Positions 15,501 through 17,072 of a DNA stretch of 17,072 bases are shown in pieces. The stretch's first letter is position 1. Each line of letters begins with the position of its first letter. The translations under genes were made by a program, and so were the position numbers. This stretch comes from Chloroflexota bacterium (GTDB lineage: Bacteria; Chloroflexota; Anaerolineae; Promineifilales; Promineifilaceae), in contig QQUD01000167.1 of assembly GCA_008501785.1 (NCBI GenBank), positions 1-17,072 of the forward strand, given 5' to 3'. The notes below the pieces were generated by a model. That model did not search any database. It saw nothing but the letters and a program-made list of their open reading frames with translations, and had not been told where the DNA came from.

Positions 15501-17072
15501 TTCCTGAATCATGGTGAAACGTGGCAAATCGAAGTTCGAGCTGCTGATGCATTTGGTCAGGTGAGCGCCATTGAAACGATGACGTTTACGGTTGATTTGG
15601 AAAGCCCAATTCTGACCTTTACCCCGCCAGCGATGTTAGGTGGTGACTATAACCAGATGTTAGGAACGGCGCTGGATGATTTGGAAGGCAGTGAAGCGGT
15701 GCAGGTGACTGTTCAGCTTGACAGTGAGCCTTGGAAAGAAACGGCCGTTTACGCCCCAGACGAAACCGGCGAACAGCAGTTCCTGTGGATGTGGGAAATG
15801 CCTGCTGTCGATGGGGTGACGTATACCCTGCGCGTTGAGGCTGAAGATATTGTGGGCAATGTGGGCACACTGGGGACGCCGCAACAAGTTTGGGTCGATA
15901 CCGTTGCCCCGCAAATCACCGTCACCACTGTGTTAACCCAGGTGGCCATGCAGCATTATCCTGTTGGCGGTAGTGGTGTGCCGGTTCTCAGCGGTTCGAT
16001 GAGTGATGGTAGTGATATTGCTGCTGTGACGGTGAATGTAGAGCTTCCAAATGGCGAATGGTATGATGCCGATGGCAGTTGGGGTAGTGGCACCTGGCAA
16101 TTTGCGCCCGAACTGGAGCTGATAGGTGACTACCTGCTACAAGTGAAGGTGCGAGATGTGGCAGGCAACCTGACAAAGAGTGATTCGTACACGTTGACTG
16201 TGGTGGCTGCGCCAGATAGTGGACCGAATCATTTCTACACGTTGGAAGATACGCCAATTGTTTTCCAACCCTTGCTGGATGATATTGATCTGGATGGTGA
16301 TGATCTGCTCGTTGCTTCGATTTCGGTTCCCACTAGTGGGGCGGCTGCGCTGCAATCAACGGTCGATGTGGTTTATACGCCGACGTTGAATTTCAACGGC
16401 CAGGATGTGTTTACTTATGTTGCCAGCGACGGCGATTATACAGACACTGCGACGATTACGGTGACGGTAACGGCCGTTAACGACGCACCCACCATCGACG
16501 GCAGCAGCACTATCGCCATCACCATCGACGAAGATACACCAACTAGCCTCAATTTCAGCAGCGCAGATGTTGATGGAGATTCGATGAGCTGGAGCATTGG
16601 GCAGGGTGGGGGAACGGCCGTTGTCAGCAACACCTCTGGTGTGAATAATGTCAATGCCGCCATTTCCTATACGCCCGTCGCCGATGCCAATGGCGCAGAC
16701 AGCTTTACGGTGCAGGTCAACGATGGCGAATACAACGACACAGTCACCGTTAATGTGACTATCGATCCTATCAACGACGCCCCCCGCCCAATAGACGATT
16801 ATCTGCTGGTTGTGCCCAGCGATAAATGGTCGCCAATGACGCTAAATGTCCTGGCAAATGATGAGGATGTGGAGGGTGACTCGATGAATTTAACCGCCGT
16901 CGGCGATCCATCTGTTGCCAGCACTGCTTATGCTAACAGCAACCAGGTTGCCTTCACGCCAATTCTAGATGTTGGCGACACTGAGACGTTTACCTATACG
17001 GTTTCTGATGGGCAGTTGGCAGAAACGGCCGTGGTCCACATCAAGATGGTCGCTGGTGATAAGGCAGCCAGC
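489..17072 (+). CDS. Giant modular surface protein, 5,528 codons visible, 3' end beyond window
   Basis: A single uninterrupted frame starts at the ATG at 489 and is still open at 17072. The start is supported by an AGGA six bases upstream and by a classic signal peptide immediately after it. The chain is exported and built from beta-rich modules: calcium repeats, at least two kinds of beta-propeller, three beta-helix domains, many Ig-like modules, a CBM9/DOMON-like domain, a DUF11-like domain and C-terminal cadherin-like repeats. A two-helix membrane hairpin near residues 337-377 should tether it. No enzymatic motif was recognised, so a role in adhesion, cell-cell contact or binding of extracellular polymers is inferred, not shown. 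All 24 cysteines I found fall in 12 close pairs, which fits oxidative folding outside the cytoplasm. The real length is unknown because the stop codon is not in the window. No neighbouring gene is visible. Certainty about the frame is very high, about the function low. Confidence 0.97.
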   Translation, partial: MNIKTRRFLTSLFVGLGMIWALMGLFTISPTQAQEITCDTENLFTKFLSQCDTETGNLEEAPETESLWLQNLVADEAPPPAQNLDEAYQRVLDAGAYDFSSVIQQTLVPRAIPEMIGETNHNLNMYLDGEVELPGNGRLRLSVEGAGLDPTPVMLVHENGSSFMMKENEQIPIENPVGFAAPTGDYLSYLAAAENVQPCDITQAPLPDATTCYTFDINGEHFAEFTRIQMQKQMQANGTLHPNSNLEPSLMLSNMVGSGKIWIDANGLPLRQKVDLDFTELSDLYDARVSMVTDYEFDETAVQTVIAAQTPVKSLLSWDRTALNRLGTAVNAAVPNAVILLFFVVSVLLLIALRRRRWMYTFVAVAIILIMLTTPMLQVVSYTRFYTRQAAFAASKESLIETLAVSDTVDAVEMETNTEMAVSQQDIAPAAVVPYEPSSYCGLGGNSDRDGDGLADDTEHCLGTDPNNPDSDGDLIMDSDEVQGFVYGQTVSRTWYTDPLNPDSNNDGLDDGSEWMTVEGGSLGTAVSWDIDKDGVPNVWDEDDDGDSVSDRIDLSPGSRTQYISNTTSISNTGGVTTSTSITNPFSFTINDSYDGYIYVTLQVQPSDLTYLQYASGYLDWPYDKEGHIQDRDGSVNDIRIVPMLAVDMNKWPDSELAEEYYVNPMKVDDDGDNFREVLIPLNVLENGGRVEALSAHMAYGPETLKDLDDAGIQWRNARILWLVQANNDSENDNGDVTTKSSVVHTYTEPAFRITGWQVTKSGQFRSAILGTPDFPDDDRHLFQLMFGLSASFLSYKDPDLDEIKARFSGANTPIEQKWGITTTVAVDLPASSSAHFDEGLKGLDDQIETFLAEHYTWDTPNAVIVATESDLGAYTQDFLDEFEPSISTMGVDLDDISMGKQRTLNLQMRDRWKAFDEGEVAEALFDRLPLAVDDALVELQDQYPALTASDLFALSMSLYMTWHGGRSRLLNIDGLASEIQSRPDTDIHKQLFTEPRDRHNDPANINTLPGYLVEVGHFGKVGGGFLFKDSGVYTWQYFQANKQTAAIIGFTQASTYLVELTSRFLQSELKDATSFEGADWHKKKSVQLKARVKLKVKTNFIKGRVFQSAYKGISNLLGVADTSAGLKSTGKLAKLFTKIKTSSVAVKLAKVTKVISKIAKRIGAFLGVGLFVLDIVITLVTFFMEGDYSSEAIGMLVATIAVSIALYLIGLTHPVGAVAVALVGLVDLFLYLFGVDFSVTGAVAKWLYDAFKGPDYSATEVGEFDFKDYDVFLRDPEMGFVVGNRLTITSTFAGHVEVVLRKRSPINPSKTYIAENGWICGRFENKVENLTKSIIQTSCPNTKAEVTTSGNLITYTNQMSMTVIFNEGNVNQAISFVETVDAQTLRWSKALRRDCRKAIKKRYCYELDKESIVSYPDKLPEENQWEPTTFYVDLLPKTVQELWFFSDIINHDPDGDGMSSRNEINELFGSQTYGIMSDDLTPFAVGTLKYRSIDVLLTQWDKHETHSTITAWCSNNPDYASMCNTNEKPIWLNWDRDGDGLSDGFEFDNIGLLGTDNNDADTDNDGLNDGFEYRMGTRIDAPDSDMDGLLDNEEVFYKDTNGDWQGGWDMVVEKYGAVGQYGRFTTTVHIFPNPTLADTDLDGLSDKVEQENVTSPYGFNRAPRVTLEGSPYAESPAGLSAVYIKAGEEISFTATVEAFEPISVASTLELTVPWSLLSAAQFDKMHGNSAPNNTGQPAYPAWSFAKDPLLPEESSYTIATAQTANLSQSMTGTAQIRLPMKPAGWLPVGVGAGSDSFSATIYAMAEDPDDHTLYAGGQFDKAGGRSADGIARWNGSSWGTVGFGIDGTVYAIVIAPNGDVYAGGHFYEAGGKDISYIARWDGTQWHALGSGVDSYVYAMAMDSNGDLFVAGDFTKAGGTIVNYVAKWDGSSWSALGSGTNETATAIAVAQNGDLIVGGMFTKAGNVSSQRIARWNGSSWLAMPGLWAGMYESVGDIAFDPENGDIYAAGSAVDVSGQSSHSNIARWTGTAWTLLPDIASNPDSGRQYANTLAFGPDGNLYAGGWWAETTLTEDHYFARWDGTNWDTDLGDFSGYGVYSLLPDENGMYVGGTFSQVDDTTSENVAYFAIVDGQVQESEVTVVVDADSPRLGLIEPHYGQIIGGGVTDYVIGGYTREETTWVTEVEIDLPVIGSTTLTRSQSLSPWAYTWNLPADGVYNLAARTTDFVGNVSSDDNGHVMIDNTPASVTVNLSDGAVYGPPENSGVITITLDGTASDNLSGLTRVQISTDGGPWREVWTLATATVTNSTTTTFSPTFHDRMTGATWEAVWTLPNVESVQGYHSIRVRAFDEASNWPTILERTIIVDVIPPTDELLNRAYLHDFPHVTTNEAHTFYGVVNDVGNVPEPSRPTELVGDLDSVEDATIWLGLSDIAENDAGVTVDWIGDFNGDRRADLLVGLPSAANGAGEVMVVYGRSGDWPVPDAHEMLASSTTSFVGTAGAGIGAQALSAGDVNGDGIADLLIGDPNNNRVFLIFGQTRSLGRDILLNSPHGGARVVLLPPDGEQIGQYIGAAGDVNGDGYADMLIGATGSTDKVYLLLGESHPWFENVKVDTNAAVQVVNIEAATLTGVGDLDGDFNDEFVLGAGNNLYLFEGKASYAPKAGLALMLSNATHTFASSDATPTAAALGDVNEDNLGDFIYSNGGSQQLVFGDGTLDGSWTTQTFNYGSGFLAGPGDVDNDGRADILIGGGGNAYLVLGSDLGSAESTISGVAMAASAPNAAGADLNSDGSSDLLLVPAAPDGAANGAASTTLADLPPAWVPRVAEQNLDTFVGATTFPDYPGADAYVNDDGVCYGRSPCYTTIQDAIDNSITNDLIIIQPGVYSSFTVSNKNYLTIQGMNADAVFIDGAGGSYAAQIINSLDVQLKHMTLRNADYGVRLEDAGIYGHLTMSNRTSLDHLLIYDVNTHDIYMSRSSTVSVTHSTLVANSNHVGIFGDVDFRVTTGWSSAGTTPWAIDDGGGATAISDTVYVWIGNGGGGFSFKDMSTGSGWSTPWGPPGKLEPDSVMAAGSDGQIYAIGAPDWNTISAPPDQIDGMVVHPNNEHIYAAPQLGSSFYIWDGSSWTTQGGAPHQNYTAIAIDPTNGDVYMGALGGDVVKWNGSNWTTIHTFVGGIHDIVPDSQGDIYISGAFDGYFAKWDGSTMTILGQPDVTGDVEDMIIDPNDNIYLAGYFDYTFNSDGYLQKWSTSGNEWQYISDGGITDTVKALAYNERTNKLYACGDFASSDVAVYDDAGSWTFLPPIESGPNGFNECHDLDYSGQIYVSGEWDTGELYDQGGGIFTHKFIYLARWDDVGNKWEPQGAGGIRGTNYWDWVDVEEIVATNKGLIFSGQFDFIGEDEFNQMASDDFGQIHFFHAVYSPTANSWTTLPPPPAIGSGASYGGSADGKMALIRGGGSNTTYFYDIASQSWDSLDTLDVNVTGSAMTMGKNENLYAIVNGGQFCSSGDGRYWSCSANGDIDEGTMGTVSDGASLAYDPVKDTFYAFPGGNSTNMLRHRDGSWELLDSGNFTPQPIRPGGDLVYIPGATENSLYAIPGGNNNAFWHYPLPEPNKIGFEHSAIVAPATAQWLNVDAFPDDFNYRMGEGNMWFGGTGWTPEQRYALPESGADPFLDQTRDLYRMGEDGFAMGYHTYTMPVTATTTAGIQDAINSGANRVIVKPGIYEESLYLVNGVEIVGSNPDWVIVRPPNGSTLPLVHAEGVAGTSLSRITLDGKGSGLNGLVVTGRGQHNSLSRVLIKGTETAVLVDAADSDIEIANATIVQNNNGLSATNCASIDVRNTIFAYQTGTGLSHEGCAAVKLHTYNLYWANSTDFGGTADAGAAELFLDPNFVDPFDNDYRTLNYSPVIDAGNPTDPPPPGAGNRIDIGYIEQGRANFFVDDDYCELCENDGLSWGIDAFDTIQAGLNTAQNTLTTLSPGIGEVPQLIVGVGPGTYNEQLTIPSHVILMGSGAEETLLDLGGGDTAVTFNGVTDAGINNFTIKNATTAISVTGASNTILIDHNIFDSNTTGMIASDRSTPELTFSTFVNNGTAINADGNGTWASVSNNIFSGSGVALSGTANGQVFSKYNLLNMSTNYDNVFAGEGDITGSDPLFAGGAFPYRLTANSPALDAASRHEQVPEGGGLRADLGYSELLAAPILLLLGQEDLSTVMGNSGVKSVETAVVEITDSSQPVTATLPSSWISVTLDSPGATFSYWQSDFTPDAEGLYRFYSRATDMVDNQEEDEIDWYDGSFVADSVPPTITWIEPLNGASVNAPIELRAQVSDYAADDFSVAQKDVYFDVGGTIYAATWAAEPWDEDAQEPRIFRAWITPTVGSYTNVTAYAEDKAGNSASDNSLSFDIVGNDAADVTAPLFTVDAPSAGAWLTHTVAFSGTVSDVESGVAAVEVSLDGGTSWHPATVSGSDWSLTWDGPEYLPFVSYPAWVKATDRAGNTNSSPLVFSIDEVPPSGLDPVAFSAPVGTHFDVETSLMITWTAALDSSGILTTYLTVDQITDTISADAVTGNTASATLNANGKWYVHLAAMDAVGNTTFYDYGPWYVGIDNGSFGSRQQSIIVDGYVDTANGEWEPDTDYLDNDARTVGSEVTYSPTGKQAFYTAWDSDDFFMAWRGGWWTLDGELWIYLNSGGGGSSALITPLQSAPSAQLPFDANYAVQVTSPLTGTLWEYSGSWQPSALDWEFVQGNEGDTEVRLPLVGTSNIETLSFGLGDNGRVWAIFPATNPLNPVNSAPSSGMQMDNAQTSGWVPYHWDDITVVDNVADNQPIATSLALTVDSLQAPSANWGPGGTLEYVVQVDNQESEVLTGVEIDLTAVSSTAIIHDSIEGASCTTTNPWQCTLDPLAPGKNTITLTTHLASDLADNAEVTLTAALQNVNVPPELPSSDSITHQLDNQPPVVTISNEPFVTTGPQIFQGTADDGDGAGVAYVEVRPEYGSWQTVQGTEFWSADLTVLPFLNHGETWQIEVRAADAFGQVSAIETMTFTVDLESPILTFTPPAMLGGDYNQMLGTALDDLEGSEAVQVTVQLDSEPWKETAVYAPDETGEQQFLWMWEMPAVDGVTYTLRVEAEDIVGNVGTLGTPQQVWVDTVAPQITVTTVLTQVAMQHYPVGGSGVPVLSGSMSDGSDIAAVTVNVELPNGEWYDADGSWGSGTWQFAPELELIGDYLLQVKVRDVAGNLTKSDSYTLTVVAAPDSGPNHFYTLEDTPIVFQPLLDDIDLDGDDLLVASISVPTSGAAALQSTVDVVYTPTLNFNGQDVFTYVASDGDYTDTATITVTVTAVNDAPTIDGSSTIAITIDEDTPTSLNFSSADVDGDSMSWSIGQGGGTAVVSNTSGVNNVNAAISYTPVADANGADSFTVQVNDGEYNDTVTVNVTIDPINDAPRPIDDYLLVVPSDKWSPMTLNVLANDEDVEGDSMNLTAVGDPSVASTAYANSNQVAFTPILDVGDTETFTYTVSDGQLAETAVVHIKMVAGDKAAS
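588..1490 (+). other. N-terminal extracytoplasmic domain, possibly LolA/LppX-like
   Basis: Residues 34 to about 330 form an extracytoplasmic domain between the signal peptide and the membrane hairpin. It begins with an acidic, proline-containing linker. It then has alternating beta-like segments such as MYLDGEVELPGNGRLRLSVE and GKIWIDANGLPLRQKVDLDF. The phrase WIDANGLPLRQ resembles strands of LolA/LppX-like lipid-carrier folds in actinobacterial and Chloroflexi lipoproteins, but that is a resemblance by eye only. Cys pairs 38/51 and 199/212 could form disulfides. Confidence 0.4.
1497..1619 (+). other. Two-helix membrane hairpin with RRRR turn (residues 337-377)
   Basis: A hydrophobic helix at 337-353 (VILLFFVVSVLLLIAL) is followed by RRRR at 354-357 and a second hydrophobic helix at 359-377. 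By the positive-inside rule the arginine turn is cytoplasmic. This leaves both the N-terminal domain and the long C-terminal chain outside. The protein would thus be anchored near its N-terminus by an internal hairpin and not by a C-terminal anchor, although a further anchor beyond the window is possible. Confidence 0.8.
1830..2153 (+). repeat. Thrombospondin type-3-like calcium repeats, cluster 1 (residues 448-555)
   Basis: Aspartate loops of the DxDxDG type occur at D448-G453, D470-D474 (PDSDGD), D503-G508 (PDSNNDG), D532-G535 (DKDG) and D541-D547 (DEDDDGD). Each is followed by a D/E four to seven residues later, as in LADDTE, MDSDE and LDDGSE. Linkers such as GTDPNNPDSDGD are typical of the family. 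These loops bind calcium and stiffen stalks in secreted bacterial proteins. The Cys pair 441/461 brackets the first loop. Confidence 0.85.
2154..3734 (+). other. Unrecognised region (residues 556-1082)
   Basis: I do not recognise this part. The first portion (about 560-780) is beta-like and threonine/serine-rich, with stretches such as GYIYVTLQVQPSD and a further acidic loop VDDDGDN. The later portion (about 830-1080) looks more helical, with DDQIETFLAEHY, GEVAEALFDRLPLAVDDAL and SDLFALSMSLYMTWHGG. No cysteines and no catalytic signature were seen. It carries no copy of the iterated palindrome. Confidence 0.5.
3735..4196 (+). other. Lysine-rich segment followed by three hydrophobic segments (residues 1083-1236)
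   Basis: Residues 1083-1162 contain 19 Lys and 3 Arg but one Asp and no Glu, with alternating patterns such as VQLKARVKLKVK and KLAKVTKVISKIAKR that would form cationic amphipathic strands or helices. Three hydrophobic segments follow: 1166-1184, 1194-1212 and 1216-1236, the first two separated by the acidic MEGDYSSEA. This is unlike the acidic, beta-rich remainder of the chain. It could be a second membrane-embedded part or a membrane-inserting module. An odd number of crossings would place the rest of the protein in the cytoplasm, so at least one segment is probably re-entrant or peripheral. Confidence 0.75.
4197..4838 (+). other. Unrecognised, AT-richer linker domain (residues 1237-1450)
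   Basis: This part contains beta-like stretches (RLTITSTFAGHVEVVLRK, NLITYTNQMSMTVIFNE) and two Cys pairs, 1321/1340 and 1396/1405. The second pair sits in the basic segment RRDCRKAIKKRYCYE. The base composition is AT-richer by eye, and the arginine codons AGA and AGG are used several times (for example at 4677), whereas they are rare in the rest of the gene. No family was recognised. Confidence 0.45.
4845..5438 (+). repeat. Thrombospondin type-3-like calcium repeats, cluster 2 (residues 1453-1650)
   Basis: Loops DPDGDG (D1453), DRDGDG (D1536), DTDNDG (from D1562), DSDMDG (D1584) and DTDLDG (D1639) each precede the acidic partner pattern seen in LSDGFE, LNDGFE, LLDNEE and LSDKVE. Five loops are clear. 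The Cys pair 1514/1524 lies between loops one and two. The cluster mirrors the one at 1830-2153 and flanks the membrane-like block from the other side. Calcium binding is a family property. Confidence 0.85.
5460..5870 (+). other. Probable beta-sandwich domain (residues about 1658-1794)
   Basis: The segment alternates short polar and hydrophobic strands, for example AGEEISFTATVEA and SVASTLELTVPW, and ends with TGTAQIRLPMKPAGWLP. It sits between the second calcium cluster and the first propeller. It looks like an Ig-like or DUF11-like sandwich, but the family is not clear. There are no Cys residues. Confidence 0.35.
5889..6884 (+). repeat. Seven-repeat beta-propeller, WDGSSW type (residues 1801-2132)
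   Basis: Seven tandem repeats start at residues 1801, 1848, 1895, 1942, 1992, 2049 and 2094. The first three intervals are exactly 47 residues. The consensus is a strand with xVYAxAxxxNGDxYAGGxFxxAGG followed by xIARWDGSSWxxLGSG. Copies seen include DVYAGGHFYEAGG, DLFVAGDFTKAGG and the WD/N-G-S-S-W motif at the end of each repeat. Seven repeats fit one seven-bladed propeller. The repeats degrade towards the C-terminal end: repeat 7 lacks the WDGSSW motif. The likely role is binding of a ligand or partner outside the cell. Confidence 0.88.
6918..7808 (+). other. Three Ig-like modules (residues 2144-2440)
   Basis: Module boundaries are marked by D-x-x-x-P phrases: DADSPRLGLIEP at D2144, DNTPASVTVNL at D2241 and DVIPPTDELL at D2365. 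The first two modules end with the typical phrase for these domains, as in YNLAARTTDFVGNVS and HSIRVRAFDEASNW. These are spacer-like beta-sandwiches common in bacterial surface proteins. They connect the first propeller to the FG-GAP propeller. Confidence 0.75.
7809..8880 (+). repeat. Seven FG-GAP repeats, integrin-type propeller (residues about 2441-2797)
   Basis: Seven calcium-loop cores start at residues 2445 (DFNGDRRAD), 2511 (DVNGDGIAD), 2574 (DVNGDGYAD), 2631 (DLDGDFNDE), 2688 (DVNEDNLGD), 2735 (DVDNDGRAD) and 2783 (DLNSDGSSD). Most are followed by a strand like LLIGDP or MLIGAT and then a hydrophobic strand ending in FGQ, LGE or LGS. Seven copies match the seven blades of the alpha-integrin-like propeller. 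Spacing shrinks from 66 to 47 residues along the array. Copies 4 and 5 have the least regular loops. Confidence 0.92.
9018..9476 (+). other. Parallel beta-helix domain 1, apparently truncated by an insertion (residues about 2844-2996)
   Basis: The entry phrase YTTIQDAIDNSITNDLIIIQ followed by PGVYSSF is the hallmark of pectin-lyase-fold beta-helices of the DUF1565 type. Successive coils include YLTIQGMNADAVFIDG, AQIINSLDVQLKHMTLRNA and STVSVTHSTLVANSNHVGIF. The Cys pair 2852/2858 sits at the start. Unlike helices 2 and 3, it stops after the STLVANSN coil with no DPxF...SPAxDA cap. A cap-like sequence appears only after the second propeller region (11469-11552). Confidence 0.75.
9477..11370 (+). 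repeat. Second propeller region with WDGSSW-like repeats (residues about 2997-3627)
   Basis: About eight or more degenerate repeats carry a strand such as GDVYMGALGG or GDIYISGAFDG followed by a tryptophan motif: YIWDGSSW, VKWNGSNW, AKWDGS, QKWSTSGNEW, VYDDAGSW, ARWDDVGNKW, VYSPTANSW, FYDIASQSW and RHRDGSW. They are related to the first propeller: an 18-base identity, TGGGATGGCAGCAGTTGG, is shared between 6270-6287 and 9834-9851. The later repeats look Kelch-like. The length would allow one large or two propellers. Cys pairs 3276/3309 and 3499/3509 occur inside. Confidence 0.7.
11469..11552 (+). other. Degenerate beta-helix cap (residues about 3661-3688)
   Basis: SGADPFLDQTRDLYRMGEDG followed by FAMGYHTY aligns by eye with the ends of the two later helices: DPNFVDPFDNDYRTLNYSPV in helix 2 and DPLFAGGAFPYRLTANSPAL in helix 3. 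It retains D-P-x-F, D-x-Y-R and an alanine two residues after the expected SP position. I read it as the displaced C-terminal cap of beta-helix 1. Confidence 0.45.
11550..12266 (+). other. Parallel beta-helix domain 2 (residues 3688-3926)
   Basis: It enters with AGIQDAINSGANRVIVKPGI then YEESLYL, and continues through coils such as VEIVGSNPDWVIVRPP, LSRITLDGKGSGLNGLVVTG and IEIANATIVQNNNGL. It ends in the standard cap NYSPVIDAGNP followed by RIDIGYIEQ. Fold: right-handed parallel beta-helix, which often binds or acts on polysaccharide. I see no catalytic residues I could defend. Cys 3827/3850 form a pair. A palindrome copy at 11876 encodes ETAV within a coil. Confidence 0.8.
12270..13046 (+). 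other. Parallel beta-helix domain 3 (residues 3928-4186)
   Basis: It begins with ANFFVDDDYCELCEND and the entry phrase FDTIQAGLNTAQ, then QLIVGVGPGTYNEQLTIPSH. Coils include FNGVTDAGINNFTIKN, NTILIDHNIFDSNTTGMIAS and WASVSNNIFSGSGVALSG. The cap is DPLFAGGAFPYRLTANSPAL, with RADLGYSE at the end. The CELC motif (Cys 3938/3941) is the tightest cysteine pair of the protein. The domain directly follows helix 2, so the two probably arose by duplication. Confidence 0.8.
13062..14300 (+). other. Four Ig-like modules (residues about 4192-4604)
   Basis: Boundaries are visible at SVPPTITWIEP (near residue 4292), DVTAPLFTVDAP (D4403) and DEVPPSGLDPV (D4498), with one module before them (SSWISVTLDSPGATFSYW). 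Modules end in phrases like TAYAEDKAGNSAS, WVKATDRAGNTNSS and HLAAMDAVGNTTF, the usual final strand of this family. They act as spacers between the beta-helices and the CBM9-like domain. Confidence 0.75.
14310..14800 (+). other. CBM9/DOMON-like beta-sandwich (residues about 4608-4771)
   Basis: The opening IIVDGYVDTANGEWEPDTDY and the next part QAFYTAWDSDDFFMAWRGGW follow the pattern D-G-x-x-D...W...Y-x-A-W-D-x-D-x-x-x-x-A of family 9 carbohydrate-binding modules and DOMON-like domains. A strand LDGELWIYLNSGGGGS and the closing TLSFGLGDNGRVWAIFPATN fit the same fold. Carbohydrate binding is possible but inferred. This is the only such module in the window and is rich in tryptophan. Confidence 0.5.
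14943..15280 (+). other. DUF11-like beta-sandwich (residues about 4819-4931)
   Basis: WGPGGTLEYVVQVDNQESEV then LTGVEIDLTAV, later CTLDPLAPGKNTITLTTHL and AEVTLTAALQN, matches the DUF11 layout: a polar-ended strand with V-x-N, a middle D/I-S phrase, then L-x-x-G, and a final V-T/A strand. The Cys pair 4880/4889 brackets the TTTNPWQ loop. A palindrome copy at 15074 encodes LTAV in the middle strand. Confidence 0.6.
15312..16208 (+). other. Three Ig-like modules (residues 4942-5240)
   Basis: Boundaries are DNQPPVVTISNEP (D4942), DLESPILTFTPP (D5036) and DTVAPQITVTTVL (D5137). The modules end in VRAADAFGQVS, VEAEDIVGNVG and VKVRDVAGNLT, matching the Ig-like modules upstream. The spacing is about 95 to 105 residues, regular for this family. 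Confidence 0.8.
16215..17072 (+). repeat. Cadherin-like tandem repeats, open at the window end (residues 5243-5528)
   Basis: Three repeats of about 90-100 residues are visible. The first has TLEDTPIVFQPLLDDIDLDG, then VVYTPTLNFNGQDVFTYVAS, and ends TITVTVTAVNDAP. The second ends VTIDPINDAP. The third runs off the end, with NVLANDEDVEGDSMNLTAVG and ETFTYTVSDGQLAETAVV. The phrases D-x-D-G-D, Y-T-P-x-x-x-F-x-G-x-D-x-F-T-Y and N-D-A-P are typical of bacterial cadherin-like/Ig tandem domains involved in calcium-dependent adhesion. More repeats or an anchor probably follow. Confidence 0.85.

Larger units (their letters stand above)
37..17033. repeat. Highly iterated palindrome ACGGCCGT, 17 copies
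   Basis: Exact AACGGCCGTT starts at 37, 894, 1385, 2060, 11876, 13133, 15074, 15740, 16469 and 16613. Copies keeping the core ACGGCCGT but differing at an outer base start (10-mer coordinate) at 5352, 7902, 9045, 10995, 12539, 14775 and 17024. About 0.26 copies of an 8-mer are expected in 17 kb at even base composition. Sixteen copies are inside the gene: ten are read as Thr-Ala-Val, six as Asn/Tyr/Asp-Gly-Arg, and none in the phase that would give Arg-Pro. Use of two phases in unrelated domains argues for a DNA-level signal, not a protein repeat. Only two other CGGCCG hexamers were seen (near 8772 and 13528). The pattern resembles HIP1 of cyanobacteria in kind, not in sequence. Confidence 0.93.

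Noticed and set aside
37..17033. The repeated palindromes as a CRISPR array or insertion-sequence ends
   Set aside because: Copies are 8-10 bp, irregularly spaced, inside coding sequence, with no spacer structure, target duplications or transposase.

Overview
The window is dominated by one plus-strand reading frame. It opens at an ATG at 489, runs to the last base without a stop, and gives 5,528 codons with the C-terminus outside the window. I read the whole frame codon by codon and saw no in-frame stop and no sign of a frameshift. Every smaller open frame on either strand looks like a shadow of this gene. The protein is a giant exported surface protein built from beta-rich modules.

Organism (inference): a bacterium with roughly balanced base composition (judged by eye), most likely Chloroflexota of the Anaerolineae type. 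Such genomes commonly carry very large secreted proteins that mix thrombospondin-type-3 calcium repeats, propeller repeats, FG-GAP repeats, parallel beta-helices, Ig-like, DUF11-like and cadherin-like domains. I cannot confirm the lineage without a search.

Layout. Bases 1-488 are a non-coding leader with several inverted repeats, including a perfect 11+11 bp dyad at 389-412, and a Shine-Dalgarno-like AGGA at 479-482. The protein then reads: signal peptide (residues 1-33); N-terminal extracytoplasmic domain (34-330); two-helix membrane hairpin with an RRRR turn (337-377); calcium repeats (448-555); unrecognised region (556-1082); a very lysine-rich stretch followed by three hydrophobic segments (1083-1236); a second unrecognised region; second calcium-repeat cluster (1453-1650); beta-sandwich; seven-repeat WDGSSW propeller (1801-2132); Ig-like modules; seven FG-GAP repeats (about 2441-2797); beta-helix 1, apparently split by a second propeller region (about 2844-3688); beta-helices 2 and 3 (3688-4186); Ig-like modules; a CBM9/DOMON-like domain; a DUF11-like domain; three more Ig-like modules; and cadherin-like tandem repeats running off the end.

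Two signals go beyond the domain list. First, the palindrome ACGGCCGT (usually AACGGCCGTT) occurs 17 times in 17 kb against about 0.26 expected. It is used in two codon phases, so it looks like a DNA-level highly iterated palindrome similar in kind to cyanobacterial HIP1. Second, the protein contains a cationic and hydrophobic block in the middle of an otherwise acidic extracellular chain, in a stretch that lacks the palindrome. The likely overall role is a membrane-tethered, calcium-stabilised surface adhesin or binding scaffold. No catalytic site was recognised.
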